Shown piece by piece: positions 24,221 to 33,307 of a DNA stretch of 64,000 bases (position 1 is the first letter of the stretch; every line of letters starts with the position of its first letter). Under the pieces are notes generated by a model that saw only the letters and a list, made by a program, of their open reading frames with translations, did not search any database and had not been told where the DNA came from. This DNA comes from SUG1106 sp051883095 (GTDB taxonomy: Bacteria > Bacillota > Clostridia > Peptostreptococcales > Anaerovoracaceae): contig JBJETB010000004.1 in the NCBI GenBank assembly GCA_051883095.1, forward strand, positions 27,778-91,777. The letters are read 5' to 3'. The position numbers and the translations under genes were made by a program.

Positions 24221-26176
24221 TTATCTCTCACTGCCGTGACAGATTACATGGTCGCAGGCAATGCGGTAAGTGATCAGAAAATACAGTGCATACACCCCGG
24301 CAACCGTAATGGAAATCAGCGCTGCGGTACCCATGGCATGGCCGCCGCTAAGGCCCTGGAAATTCCAGATTTCATAAACCTTTCCGAAGACCAGCCCCAA
24401 CGGCACAGTCATAACGAACGGCAGTGCAAAGGGCATCAGGAAGAAGGCGCCTATCTGCCTGAAAAGTGTACGCTTCTGCATTTTTTCATCGGCCCCCAGG
24501 CAATACAGTACAGCGAAACGTCTGCGTTCATCGTTGAGAGTGGACAAGGTTTTTACAGACAGGATTGCCAGCGCCATGCACACGAAAACAGTTGCAACAT
24601 AAAGCGTTCCTATAATCAAAGTTCCGGCATTGGCATTATTAAAAAGGCGGAAATATTCCTTAACTCTGTAATCACATTGATCCTCCATGCCATCTTCCGT
24701 TTCACGATAATATGTCAGATCCTTCACCAGAGATTCTGAATCAGGACGATGGTTTTTCAGTGTGTAGGCAGAACAGGTGTCTGAAAGCTTCATACCGCTG
24801 ACCGCCTCGTCAGGAATTACGAAATACATCCATTCCCGGACAAGATCCGGATAATCAGTGCTGCTCTCAGCCCAGGTGTAGTCCTCGCCATTAAGGGTTA
24901 TCCTCTGTTCGGATAGATCTGTATCGCAGATTCCCTGAACGGGAGTGACCACCAGATATTCACCTTTCAACGTGACAGGATCGTGTCCGCAGCCGGAAAG
25001 CAGTCTGTTGAACTGGCTCAGGGGCATGAACTTGTCTGTCCATTCCATTTCATCAGCTCCACGGAAATTGCTGCATATGGTTTTCTCCCCCGTTGTGTAA
25101 AGCTGATAATCAATCTGTGATGTAATCGGGCTGTATTTTTCTATGGTTTTCCTGCCCTCTTCCATGGAGATTCCATGCTCTTCAGAAAGATCGAACATGG
25201 CCATCACATCATAAGGGCAATCCTTTTCCAGTGAACGGTCTGAATATATTTTTTCTCCTAAGGACACATTGGCCATAGCCACTGAGAAGCACAGCAGCGT
25301 AGCCAGCGCACCGATCATAAGGGAATTCATAGTCATCTTTGCTGACAGACCGCGCAGTACCACAGTGTTGGTTCCTTTATTCTTCAGTTTACGGCTTCTC
25401 AGCAGAATTCCGGCCAGTGCTCTGGACAGAGTGAGGTGAGAAAGAAAAATCATCACCAGATCCATCACCAGCCAGAAAAAAAGCCCAAAGCCTTCCTGGC
25501 TATGAAAGGTTTCCATCATGGAATGATAAGTAACAGCGAAGCTGCCGATCATCCCTGCCATCATCAATACTGATAAAACGCACCACAATGCCGGGTGCTT
25601 TTCACTTTTTTGTGCGGCTTCTTCCTTAAGCAGCTCCGAGATTGTGACTTTTTTAAGATACCGCAGAGAGCCAAGGGTGGACAGGATAAACAGCCCTATG
25701 CTGACACCGATAGTGAGCAATATCCCTTTGGCAGAATAGGAAGACACGGTAAATGGAATATCCATAATCGCGCTAAACAGTGCCACAACCAGCTGGAAAA
25801 GCACAAGACCTGCTCCAATGCCGGTAATCAGAGCAAGGCATGAAATAATCCAGCTCTCGCGGATAAACAGGGACTGAATATTCCTTCTTGTCATACCCAT
25901 GGTAAGGTACATGCCGAATTCCTTTTTGCGCAGCTTCAGCATGAACCCTGTGGCATAGCTGAGTACCAGTGCCGTGACCAGGCATGCCAGGATTGTGACC
26001 AGGGTGAACATGGTGCGCATATCGTCTGATATCTCTGCCAGATGCTGCACCCGATTGCTGAAGCTGAGGTTATTGACGGCAAACATCAGAGCAACGCTCA
26101 GAGCTACCGTAACGAAATAAATCATATAGCTTCGAATCTGACGTCGTATATTCCGAAGTGCCAGCTTAGCGAACAT
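24221..26176 (-). CDS. BceB-like ABC transporter permease (FtsX family)
   Basis: The 651-residue protein starts MFAKLALRNIRRQIRSYMIY and has about 10 membrane spans with a large extracellular domain (roughly residues 320-520), the layout of BceB/VraG permeases that remove or sense peptide antibiotics at the cell surface. A longer frame begins at 26218; ATG 26176 has GGGAGG and overlaps the ATPase stop by 11 bp. It partners the ATPase upstream and works with the BceS-like kinase, whose signalling depends on the transporter in known systems. The antibiotic is unknown. Confidence 0.9.
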   Translation of the reverse strand: MFAKLALRNIRRQIRSYMIYFVTVALSVALMFAVNNLSFSNRVQHLAEISDDMRTMFTLVTILACLVTALVLSYATGFMLKLRKKEFGMYLTMGMTRRNIQSLFIRESWIISCLALITGIGAGLVLFQLVVALFSAIMDIPFTVSSYSAKGILLTIGVSIGLFILSTLGSLRYLKKVTISELLKEEAAQKSEKHPALWCVLSVLMMAGMIGSFAVTYHSMMETFHSQEGFGLFFWLVMDLVMIFLSHLTLSRALAGILLRSRKLKNKGTNTVVLRGLSAKMTMNSLMIGALATLLCFSVAMANVSLGEKIYSDRSLEKDCPYDVMAMFDLSEEHGISMEEGRKTIEKYSPITSQIDYQLYTTGEKTICSNFRGADEMEWTDKFMPLSQFNRLLSGCGHDPVTLKGEYLVVTPVQGICDTDLSEQRITLNGEDYTWAESSTDYPDLVREWMYFVIPDEAVSGMKLSDTCSAYTLKNHRPDSESLVKDLTYYRETEDGMEDQCDYRVKEYFRLFNNANAGTLIIGTLYVATVFVCMALAILSVKTLSTLNDERRRFAVLYCLGADEKMQKRTLFRQIGAFFLMPFALPFVMTVPLGLVFGKVYEIWNFQGLSGGHAMGTAALISITVAGVYALYFLITYRIACDHVICHGSER

Positions 26177-26930
26177 CCGACTCACCTCCCAGTACCGCCA
26201 TGGTATTGAGTATTTCATGGTACATGGACTGACGATCCCGATCTCCGCGGTGCAGCTCGTTCCAGATTCTGCCGTCTTTCAGGAAAAGAATACGGGATGC
26301 ATAGGAGCCTACCACAGCGTCATGGGTTACCATGAGAATAGTAGATCCAAGTTTCTTATTCATCAAATCGAAGGTCTGCATCAGACTTTTTGAATTGGCA
26401 CTGTCCAGAGCTCCGGTGGGCTCATCTGCCAGAATGAGTGCCGGTTCCGCAATCAGTGCTCTGGCACAGGCGACCCTTTGACGCTGGCCGCCGGACAGCT
26501 GTCTTGGAAACTTATAAAGCTGTTCTGTGATTTCCAGAGAAGCGGCAGCTTCACGGAGCCTTTCCTGCGTCTCCACGGCCGGCCTCTTCTGCAAGTTAAG
26601 GGGCAGAACGATGTTTTCCTCAGCCGTCAGCGTGTCCAGCAGATTGTACTCCTGAAAAATGAAGCCCAGGCGATCACGGCGAAAGGCTGCAAGCTCCTGC
26701 TCCTTCATTGAAGCGATATCCTTTCCTTCCAGGACGATGCTTCCGGAACTCGGGCGGTCAATAGTTGCTATTACATTTAGCAGGGTGCTTTTGCCGGAGC
26801 CGGATGCACCCATAATTGCGGTAAATTCTCCGCTTTCCATGGAAAAGCTGACGCCGTTCAGCGCCTTGGAGACTGCATCTCCGCTGCCGTAGTATTTAGT
26901 TATATTTTTAATTTCAAGTAAATTATTCAT
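26166..26930 (-). CDS. BceA-like ABC transporter ATPase
   Basis: The 254-residue ATPase has Walker A GASGSGKST, signature LSGGQRQR, Walker B LILADEPTGALD and the H-loop VTHD, as in the MacB/LolD/BceA group. It powers the FtsX-type permease encoded next. A promoter with two direct repeats 21 bp apart lies upstream, so the transporter genes have their own regulated promoter, downstream of the kinase gene. Confidence 0.92.
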   Translation of the reverse strand: MNNLLEIKNITKYYGSGDAVSKALNGVSFSMESGEFTAIMGASGSGKSTLLNVIATIDRPSSGSIVLEGKDIASMKEQELAAFRRDRLGFIFQEYNLLDTLTAEENIVLPLNLQKRPAVETQERLREAAASLEITEQLYKFPRQLSGGQRQRVACARALIAEPALILADEPTGALDSANSKSLMQTFDLMNKKLGSTILMVTHDAVVGSYASRILFLKDGRIWNELHRGDRDRQSMYHEILNTMAVLGGESDVR

Positions 26931-26955
26931 TTGTTATCACCGACCTTTCGCGATA

Positions 26956-27010
26956 ATTGTAACGTGAAAGCTTCGGATTTGTTCTAACGCTATTCTTAAT
27001 GAATCTAACG
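26956..27010 (-). promoter_or_regulatory. Regulated promoter of the bceAB-like genes with response-regulator direct repeats
   Basis: On the minus strand CGTTAGA occurs twice exactly 21 bp apart (27004-27010, 26983-26989), two helical turns, as expected for an OmpR-type regulator. A TACAAT -10 box (26956-26961) follows at the right distance, with a poor -35. Confidence 0.6.
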
Positions 27011-27032
27011 TTTTTGTAAGATTCCTTCCGAT

Positions 27033-27998
27033 TCAGGACGGAAAACTAAAACTGAAGCGTGTAAACCTATGCTCTTCCGAAGAAATCTCAAGCCCGATAT
27101 TCAACTTTTTGCACAGCTCGCTGACGATATACAGACCCATACCGGTGCTCTGACCACGGCTCCGTCCTGCGGCTCCTGTAAAGCCTCTCTCAGTCACGCG
27201 GCTAAGCTCGTAAGAAGGAATGCCGGGACCGTTATCTTCAAAGATGAGGCTGTTCTCTCCCAAGGTAATGTTCACCTGACACCCCCTGCAGTATTTGGCA
27301 CAGTTGATGAGCAGCTGCTTAAGTATGAATACCAGCAGTTTGGAATCGGTATAGGCTGCACATTCTCCTTCAATGGCAATGCTTATGTCTGCCGAAATCA
27401 GAAGTTCCATCTCTTCCCGGACAGACTGATCACAGATCTTACGGATATCCGCAAGGCTTATCTGTGTATCTTTTTCTGCCGTTCTCAGCTTGGCGTATGT
27501 CAGAATGGTCTCCGTCAGATTATCCGCCCGCCTGAGCTCACGCCGCAGCCTGGACGGCTCACCACCGTTGGCAAGAATCAGTGAACATGCTGTGAGAGGT
27601 GTTTTAATTTCATGTACCCAGCTTTCCACATAGTCACAGTAATCCTGCTTTTCAGCCCTGGCCTGCTCTACCGCACCTATGGCGGAGCGTGATATTTCTT
27701 TCATCAGCAGATAATATTCCCGTTCTATAGGGTCCCTTGGCCGTTCCAGTGTTTCCGCTATCAGATATTTTTCCGGCATGGCATCCAGTCTGCCTTTCAG
27801 CATGCGAAGCCGACGGTCTGCACGCTGCCATCCCATCACAGTACAGAGCAGCATAATCAGAAAACCGCTGAGCAGCAGAATGCATATCAGTTGGGCTGAT
27901 AAACCGCAAAAGTAAAACACCATGGCCAGATACAGCCCGCCGATTCCGGTCATGCACAGTGACACGGATTTTGCGCTGATGTAATCTCTGAACCTCAT
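27033..27998 (-). CDS. BceS-like intramembrane-sensing histidine kinase
   Basis: The 321-residue protein has two close N-terminal membrane spans with almost no extracellular loop, the BceS pattern, then the H-box ESWVHEIKTPLTA and ATPase motifs FEDNGPGIP and GMGLYIVSELC. It autophosphorylates and signals to the response regulator. A longer frame starts at 28178; the start at 27998 overlaps the regulator stop by four bases (ATGA coupling). In known systems such kinases respond to peptide antibiotics through the cognate BceAB transporter. Confidence 0.9.
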   Translation of the reverse strand: MRFRDYISAKSVSLCMTGIGGLYLAMVFYFCGLSAQLICILLLSGFLIMLLCTVMGWQRADRRLRMLKGRLDAMPEKYLIAETLERPRDPIEREYYLLMKEISRSAIGAVEQARAEKQDYCDYVESWVHEIKTPLTACSLILANGGEPSRLRRELRRADNLTETILTYAKLRTAEKDTQISLADIRKICDQSVREEMELLISADISIAIEGECAAYTDSKLLVFILKQLLINCAKYCRGCQVNITLGENSLIFEDNGPGIPSYELSRVTERGFTGAAGRSRGQSTGMGLYIVSELCKKLNIGLEISSEEHRFTRFSFSFPS

Positions 27999-28606
27999 AA
28001 TCTGTACCCCACTCCACGGACAGTTCGGATGAAATCCGAAGCCCCTATCCGGCTGAGCTTTTCCCGCAGTCTGCCGATGTTGACATACAACGTATTTCCG
28101 TCTATGTACATTCCGTTTGTCCACAAATCTTCTATAAGCTCGTCCCGGGTGCACAATTCCTTCTGCATCAGGCACCACAAAATGCGGGCTTCGTTTTTTG
28201 TCAGTTCTGCGGTATTGCCTTCGAAACCGGCTTTCATTCCCGGCAGGTCAAGAGTCAATCCCCGTACCGACAGTGTTTCGCTTGCTGCGGTCTTAAGCAT
28301 TCTTGCGATACGCGCCAGCAAAACGGCGGAATTGTAGGGTTTGCGTATAAAATCGTCTCCACCTACGCCAAAAGCCAGCAGTTCATCCTCCGGGGTGTCT
28401 CTCGCAGTAAGGAAAATTACCGGTGTATCGGTGGTCTGCCTGAGCTTCCTGCAGCGGGCAAAGCCGTTTTCCCCCGGAAGATTCACATCCATCAGAATCA
28501 AATCGCAAGGCTGTTCATCCACCGGATGGTAGCCGTTGGCAGACAGCAGCATTTTCAGTTCAGAGCGTATGCTCTCGTCGTCTTCAATTATCTGAATACG
28601 TTTCAC
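27995..28606 (-). CDS. OmpR-family response regulator with shortened receiver domain
   Basis: The 203-residue protein has the acidic pocket EDDE, the phospho-acceptor Asp in LILMDVNLPG, the KP lysine in IRKPY and a winged-helix DNA-binding domain ending RTVRGVGYRL. Compared with usual BceR proteins (about 220-230 residues), the segment between strand 2 and the phospho-Asp (NGYHPVDEQPCDLILMD) is about 14 residues short, so helix 2 of the receiver is largely missing. The gene lies 32 bp after the acetyltransferase gene and may be read from the TetR promoter. Confidence 0.9.
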   Translation of the reverse strand: MKRIQIIEDDESIRSELKMLLSANGYHPVDEQPCDLILMDVNLPGENGFARCRKLRQTTDTPVIFLTARDTPEDELLAFGVGGDDFIRKPYNSAVLLARIARMLKTAASETLSVRGLTLDLPGMKAGFEGNTAELTKNEARILWCLMQKELCTRDELIEDLWTNGMYIDGNTLYVNIGRLREKLSRIGASDFIRTVRGVGYRL

Positions 28607-28638
28607 CGGTTATTACCTCCTGTTTATTGTCAAGGTTT

Positions 28639-29265
28639 TTAGAATAACTGACCCGGAAGTTTCAGTTTTTCCTTAGGAGGAAACTCCTTGTCGAAGGCTT
28701 CCACTTCTTCTTCGTCCACAAAATATCCCTGCGGCGGCGCGTACTCACCTGTAACACCATCTAAATAACCCGGAATCAGTTCCTTGCACAAAAAGAATGA
28801 TGCATCTTCGCCTTCCGGCAAACCGTGATAGCGAATGCCGAATTTGCCTGCTGTAGTAAAACCGCTCTTTCCGTAAAAGTCAATGTTTCCTTCAAAGCAG
28901 ACAGCGCCACATCCAAGTTCCTTCGCTTTTTCCAGGGAATATTCCAATAAAATCTTTCCATACCCCTTTCTCTTCAGCTCAGGAGTAATGCAGATGGGTC
29001 CCATAGCCATAATTGGTATGTCTCTGCCATCATCAGCTTTGATATTTGCTCTCATAAACATATTCTGACCGATCAGCCTGCCGTCCTTTTCCATAACAAA
29101 ATCAAGTTCCTTTACAAACGCCGGATCGTCCCGAAGCTGATTAAGCACATAATGCTCCAGGCAACCCGGGCGATATACGTTCCAGAAGCTTTCTCTTACC
29201 AAGTTTTCTACTTCCCGATATTCTTCTTTTTTCTCTGAACGAATGATAATATTGTTTGTATTCAT
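28639..29265 (-). CDS. GNAT family N-acetyltransferase
   Basis: The 208-residue protein has the GNAT acetyl-CoA motif with RKGYGKILLEYSLEKAK and the flanking beta-strand GPICITPEL. It transfers an acetyl group to an unknown amine. It shares its first base with the TetR stop and is co-transcribed with it. The C-terminal 50 residues are extended and acidic. Possible roles are detoxification or self-protein modification. Confidence 0.87.
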   Translation of the reverse strand: MNTNNIIIRSEKKEEYREVENLVRESFWNVYRPGCLEHYVLNQLRDDPAFVKELDFVMEKDGRLIGQNMFMRANIKADDGRDIPIMAMGPICITPELKRKGYGKILLEYSLEKAKELGCGAVCFEGNIDFYGKSGFTTAGKFGIRYHGLPEGEDASFFLCKELIPGYLDGVTGEYAPPQGYFVDEEEVEAFDKEFPPKEKLKLPGQLF

Positions 29266-29894
29266 TACTTTTCCCCTCCTGATTCTATGACATGATTCTT
29301 CACAAAGCGTTCCGTATGATTGCGGATCATTTCAACATAATCCTCATTTTCTCCTGTTTTATCAGACATACTGATCAGCAGGAAAAGGGGCGCATAAAAT
29401 TCTATAGCAAGCATTCCGGGATCTTCCTTTTTTAAAATGCCCTTTTTTATCAGCTCGCGGAGAAGATCTTCCATATATGCAACCGGTCCTGCGACAATAC
29501 ACTGGCTGAAAAGCTCCGCCATTTCTTCATTCCGATATTGTTCCAAAGTCAACATCTTACGGAAGTGAGATGCAAAATCATCCTCTGTCCAAAACTTAAA
29601 CTGCTCAATTGTGTACTTCTGAATATTCTCCACCGTTGCATTTTCATAGGCATACGGCATTGTATCATATTTTTCTGCCGGCATCTGATGGGCATTGGCT
29701 CTTTCCGCATCAATCCGTATCATCCTCTCAACAATGCTGTCAAAGATGTCACGCTTATTTTTATAATGCCTGTACAGAGCCCCTTTAGTCATGCCAAGCT
29801 CATCGGCAATATTTCTGACAGATACGGCCTCATAGCCATCCCTTGCGAATAGGTGCAGCGCGGTCATTAAAATTTTTTCCTTAGTATCAGCCAT
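29265..29894 (-). CDS. TetR family transcriptional regulator
   Basis: The 209-residue protein has a TetR helix-turn-helix (VSVRNIADELGMTKGALYRHY, residues about 24-44) and a divergent helical ligand domain. Two similar dyads lie in its own promoter, so it is probably autoregulated and controls the GNAT gene, perhaps also the Bce-like genes downstream. Inducer unknown. Confidence 0.92.
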   Translation of the reverse strand: MADTKEKILMTALHLFARDGYEAVSVRNIADELGMTKGALYRHYKNKRDIFDSIVERMIRIDAERANAHQMPAEKYDTMPYAYENATVENIQKYTIEQFKFWTEDDFASHFRKMLTLEQYRNEEMAELFSQCIVAGPVAYMEDLLRELIKKGILKKEDPGMLAIEFYAPLFLLISMSDKTGENEDYVEMIRNHTERFVKNHVIESGGEK

Positions 29895-29943
29895 GTTTCG
29901 TGCCTCCAGAAGTGTATGTGCTTGAGTTTATGTTTCAAAGTTC

Positions 29944-29992
29944 GTGAACGGTCGTTTACACTTATTATAGTTAACGATCATTTATCTGTCAA
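29944..29992 (-). promoter_or_regulatory. Consensus sigma-70 promoter with two TetR operators
   Basis: Minus-strand TTGACA (29987-29992) and TATAAT (29964-29969) are separated by 17 bp, an exact consensus. Two related dyads overlap it: TTAACGATCATTTA in the spacer and TGAACGGTCGTTTA just downstream of the -10. This fits tight autorepression by the TetR protein. Confidence 0.8.
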
Positions 29993-30007
29993 GTGCAGCT
30001 CTCCCTT

Positions 30008-30222
30008 TCATAGAATGTTTTCAGCCCACTCTGCTTCCTTAAATCCAACAAGAACCTTGTCCTCGCTGACAAGAATAGGGCGTTTCACAAGCATTCCTTT
30101 AATTCGTCATATGTGGGTTTTTCCTCGGCAATATGACGCTCTGTGTACTCTGCATTATATTCATCCAGCCATTTCTTTGCCTTCTGGCAGGTTGAACATT
30201 TTGGATAACAAACAAATATCAT
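30008..30222 (-). pseudogene. ArsC/Spx-like (YffB-type) reductase gene with internal deletion
   Basis: The 5' part encodes MIFVCYPKCSTCQKAKKWL with the CxxC motif of ArsC/Spx-like thioredoxin-fold proteins, up to about residue 45, then a stop. The normal C-terminus (MLVKRPILVSEDKVLVGF, then KEAEWAENIL) follows at once in another frame. About 40 central codons are missing compared with the usual 115-residue protein, so the gene is broken. AGGTG lies upstream of the original start. Confidence 0.8.
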
Positions 30223-30315
30223 AATTTTCACCTCCATCTTACCAATTAAATGTTACCATTTGTATGTTCGATAATCAATATACGATTTAAATATCACACT
30301 GGACAGAAGTTGCCG

Positions 30316-30508
30316 ATGAAGAAATAAAGGTTTTACTCTGGCAGGGCTCCTTATTGCAGTGGCAATCCTGTCCGTGCTTGTGGCAGTCAGCATTCCTTTT
30401 TTTAAAGATGTACTCAAAAAATGCCCTCATCTTACAGAAAACTCTCCAACACCGAAATTACTTTTCAATGTTGGAGAGTTTAAACTTTTCCTATTTATAT
30501 TCTTTTAA
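30316..30508 (+). pseudogene. Prepilin-like gene remnant with frameshift
   Basis: Starting at ATG 30316 the frame reads MKK then stops; shifted by one base it continues KGFTLAGLLIAVAILSVLVA and ends in SIPFF, a classic type IV prepilin leader (cleavage after G, F+1, hydrophobic helix). Only about 55 codons remain before the stop at 30506. A terminator hairpin lies inside. One inserted base and loss of the C-terminal domain make this a remnant, not a gene. Confidence 0.65.
30439..30481. terminator. Terminator of the NADAR-macrodomain gene
   Basis: A perfect 13-bp stem (AAACTCTCCAACA with TGTTGGAGAGTTT) is followed by TTTTCTG on the minus strand, 10 bp after the NADAR-macro stop. Confidence 0.82.
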
Positions 30509-31495
30509 ATACTCACATGCAAATCCAAAAATCCGTTGATCAACACATGAAAAATATACCTTTAACTCATAATCTGGGTTTTCATTCAACCAATTCATCA
30601 CTGAATGAATTCCCATTTCAATCGCTTTTTTCTTTGGAAAACAGAATTTTCCTGTAGATAATGCCGGAAATACGATGGAATGTATTTCATACTCTTTTGC
30701 CAGATTCAATGTATTCTTATAACACTCCGCAAGCAAAGATTCATTATCTTTTCCATAAACCGGGCCAACTGCATGAATCACATATTTTGCGTTCAGTTTG
30801 TATCCTTTTGTCAGCTTTGCCTGTCCAGTTTCACAGCCGTTTAAGGTCTGACATTCTGCCCGCAATGCAGGTCCTGCCGCTCTATGAATTGCACCATCAA
30901 CACCTGTTCCTCCCAAAAGAGTTTTATTAGCAGCATTTACAATACAATCCACTTCCATCTGCGTGATGTCTTCATCTGTAATTGTAATTCCGGCAATCGG
31001 TCCATACATATTCACTGGATAACTCTTTTTAGAAGCAGGCAAACCTTCTTCATGATATTTTCTGCGCAATTCCATCAAAATCTTTCCCAAATGGTTTTCA
31101 CCTTCACCGGTTGTGTGATCAATTCCCCAGAAAACGTCTCCCCAGGAGTTTCCCTCTTTCAAAGGTTTGTCACCTGTTTCCAGAAGCCGAATTGCCAGTT
31201 CAGGATGCTGAAAAAACTTTGCTTCCACAATTTTCGTCATCAGATCTACTTTGACTTCATCCCAGTCCTCACGCATTTCTACTTTCCTGCCAAATCTTTT
31301 CGCTTCATCGGCATACATATTTGCGAATTTTAATTTATCTTCCGGACGCTTGCATTTCTGAGCCTGATACACAGCTTCAGAATTGTAATATGCAATACCT
31401 TCAAATTCCATTTTTGCAGGATAGAAATTACTCAAGAAGTCATATTCTTCGCGGAAATAATCAATAGAATCACGATGCGTTTCATAATATCCCAT
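30491..31495 (-). CDS. NADAR-macrodomain fusion protein (ADP-ribose processing)
   Basis: The 334-residue protein joins two ADP-ribose domains. Residues 10-155 form a NADAR/YbiA domain (FLSNFYPAKMEFEG, NSEAVYQAQK, GDVFWGID). Residues 170-334 form a macrodomain (DCIVNAANKTLLGG, GVDGAIHRAAGP, ALSTGKFCFPK). NADAR proteins can remove ADP-ribose from guanine in DNA, and macrodomains bind or hydrolyse ADP-ribose on proteins, nucleic acids or phosphate ends. No DarT-type toxin is visible nearby. Next to it are a truncated AAA kinase-like gene and other remnants, so it may be the last intact member of a lost defence or repair cassette. Confidence 0.9.
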   Translation of the reverse strand: MGYYETHRDSIDYFREEYDFLSNFYPAKMEFEGIAYYNSEAVYQAQKCKRPEDKLKFANMYADEAKRFGRKVEMREDWDEVKVDLMTKIVEAKFFQHPELAIRLLETGDKPLKEGNSWGDVFWGIDHTTGEGENHLGKILMELRRKYHEEGLPASKKSYPVNMYGPIAGITITDEDITQMEVDCIVNAANKTLLGGTGVDGAIHRAAGPALRAECQTLNGCETGQAKLTKGYKLNAKYVIHAVGPVYGKDNESLLAECYKNTLNLAKEYEIHSIVFPALSTGKFCFPKKKAIEMGIHSVMNWLNENPDYELKVYFSCVDQRIFGFACEYLKEYK

Positions 31496-31539
31496 TATGT
31501 TTCACCTCTTTTCTTAATTTGTGTTCTTAATTTGTGTCC

Positions 31540-31685
31540 TTACTTTTTTAAACACAAATCCATTCTATCCTTACCCGTTCCAGGTAACCCGGACATAAGA
31601 ATCACTTCTCCCCATGTATTATCATAAAGAGTCTGGTCCGGCATCACATTTCTGCCACTCAGATATGCATGTTTCGTATAAGAAG
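31540..31685 (-). pseudogene. Truncated AAA/kinase-like ATPase fragment
   Basis: Right after the RlmD stop, the minus strand encodes TKHAYLSGRNVMPDQ followed by GEVILMSGLPGTGKD and then loses similarity and stops. GLPGTGKD is a Walker A motif like that of AAA/polynucleotide-kinase-type proteins. Everything before and after is missing. It is a remnant upstream of the NADAR-macro gene. Confidence 0.6.
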
Positions 31686-33248
31686 TCATAAAATTGTATG
31701 GTCCATTCTCACATCCCTTTGTAGACATGTCACGACTTCCACATGGCTGGTCCAAGGGAACATGTCGCACGGTGTGGCTTCCCTGAACTCATAACCGTTT
31801 TCGGTAAGCCATTTTATATCTCTTGCAAGTGTAGCCGGGTCGCAGGAAACATAAACTATTTTTTCCGGCCCTGCTGTGACCACAGCTTCAAGCAGCCTCT
31901 CATCACATCCTGCTCTCGGTGGATCAAGTATTGCCACATCAGCTTGGGAAATTCGTATCGCCGGATCTTTGCCGCCTTCTGTGCCGTGTGCGCTGTTCTC
32001 TGCACCTTGCGCGCTTGCCATGCCCATCATCTTAGGCAACTCTTCTTCTGCCTTGCCACAGACATATCGTGCATTTACGATGCCATTGATAGTGGCATTT
32101 CTGTTGGCATCAAGGACGGCGCCCTTTACGGATTCAATGCCGATAACCTGTCCCGGTTCAGCCGCACTTTCCCTGGCTTTTTTCTTCATCTCCCTGGCGC
32201 AGAAAAGCCCTATGGTTCCCACTCCGCAGTAAAGGTCGAGAACAGTTTCTCCACCCTTCAGGTCCGCATATTCCAGAACCTTGTCGTAAAGCTTCACCAT
32301 CTGCTCTCTGTTTACCTGATAGAAGGAAAGCGGTGAAATTTCAAACTTCATGCCGCTGACTTCTTCCGTGATAGTAGGCTTGCCGGCTAAAGTGATGTAC
32401 TCTTCTCCCAGAATCTGTCCGTCCAGGTTTTTCGACTTGTTTACATTGATTACAACGCTCTCCAGGCTGAACTCCACCCCTGCCAGCGGGCCGTCTTCAT
32501 AAACAGGCACATTGTATATGGCCTCATCCAGCATTTCCACCAGCTTCTGAGCATTAGGAATCGCTTTGCCGTTGATGACCAGTATCACCATCACTTCACC
32601 TGTCCCGGCGGCGGTGCGCACTATCATGTGGCGCATGAGGCCCTTTTCCCACCTCGGGTCATATGACGTGATGTGGTCCTCAACCATAAACTGCCTCAGG
32701 GCCTCCGCCGCCGCCATGGCCGGTTCCGACTGCAGCCAGCAGTCGCTGCAGTCGGCCACCTCGTGGCTGCGAGCCCCAAAAAAGCCGACCCGGGGCTCGT
32801 GAACCGGCTGCACGATTCCGCCTTTCAGAGTAATCAGGCCTCCCGTGCTCACAGGCATACTGGCCTTGTTTCTGTATCTGAAAGGCTCCTCCATTTCCAT
32901 AATAGGATATACAACCGGATCGGTTATTCCGCCCAGCCTTTCCAGTTTATCGCGCACCTGTTTCTCTTTCAGCGCCAGCTGGCCGTCATATGACAGCTGC
33001 CCGTAAGGGCAGCCTCCGCATTCACCCTGCTGCTCACAAAAGCTCTCTATCCTGTACGGTGATTCTTCTAATATCTCTAACAGCTTTCCGAAGCCGTATC
33101 TTTTCTTCACTTTCTGAAGCTGGACCTGAACTCTGTCACCGACCACTGCGCCGTCCACAAAAACAGCGAACCCGTCAGCTTTGCCGATTCCCTTTCCCTC
33201 CTGGCTCATATCTTCTATTGTCAACTCTAAAATCTGCCCTTTTTCCAT
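31686..33248 (-). CDS. rlmD: 23S rRNA (uracil-5-)-methyltransferase (RlmD/TrmA family)
   Basis: The 520-residue protein has an N-terminal TRAM domain (residues 1-60), the Fe-S cysteine cluster CEQQGECGGCPYGQ, the SAM-binding motif VLDLYCGVGTIGLF and the catalytic cysteine/motif VSCDPATLARDI. It methylates C5 of a uridine in 23S rRNA (U1939/U747 type; the exact site cannot be told). A low-complexity insertion near residue 410 (MMGMASAQGAENSAHGTEGG) is unusual. The C-terminal tail after HVEVVTCLQRD reads into sequence overlapping the AAA fragment, so the original stop may have been lost. Confidence 0.9.
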   Translation of the reverse strand: MEKGQILELTIEDMSQEGKGIGKADGFAVFVDGAVVGDRVQVQLQKVKKRYGFGKLLEILEESPYRIESFCEQQGECGGCPYGQLSYDGQLALKEKQVRDKLERLGGITDPVVYPIMEMEEPFRYRNKASMPVSTGGLITLKGGIVQPVHEPRVGFFGARSHEVADCSDCWLQSEPAMAAAEALRQFMVEDHITSYDPRWEKGLMRHMIVRTAAGTGEVMVILVINGKAIPNAQKLVEMLDEAIYNVPVYEDGPLAGVEFSLESVVINVNKSKNLDGQILGEEYITLAGKPTITEEVSGMKFEISPLSFYQVNREQMVKLYDKVLEYADLKGGETVLDLYCGVGTIGLFCAREMKKKARESAAEPGQVIGIESVKGAVLDANRNATINGIVNARYVCGKAEEELPKMMGMASAQGAENSAHGTEGGKDPAIRISQADVAILDPPRAGCDERLLEAVVTAGPEKIVYVSCDPATLARDIKWLTENGYEFREATPCDMFPWTSHVEVVTCLQRDVRMDHTIL

Positions 33249-33307
33249 TGCGGACTACCTCTGCTTCCTTTACTTTTTCTACTACCATTGTACCCCAGAT
33301 AGCTTGC

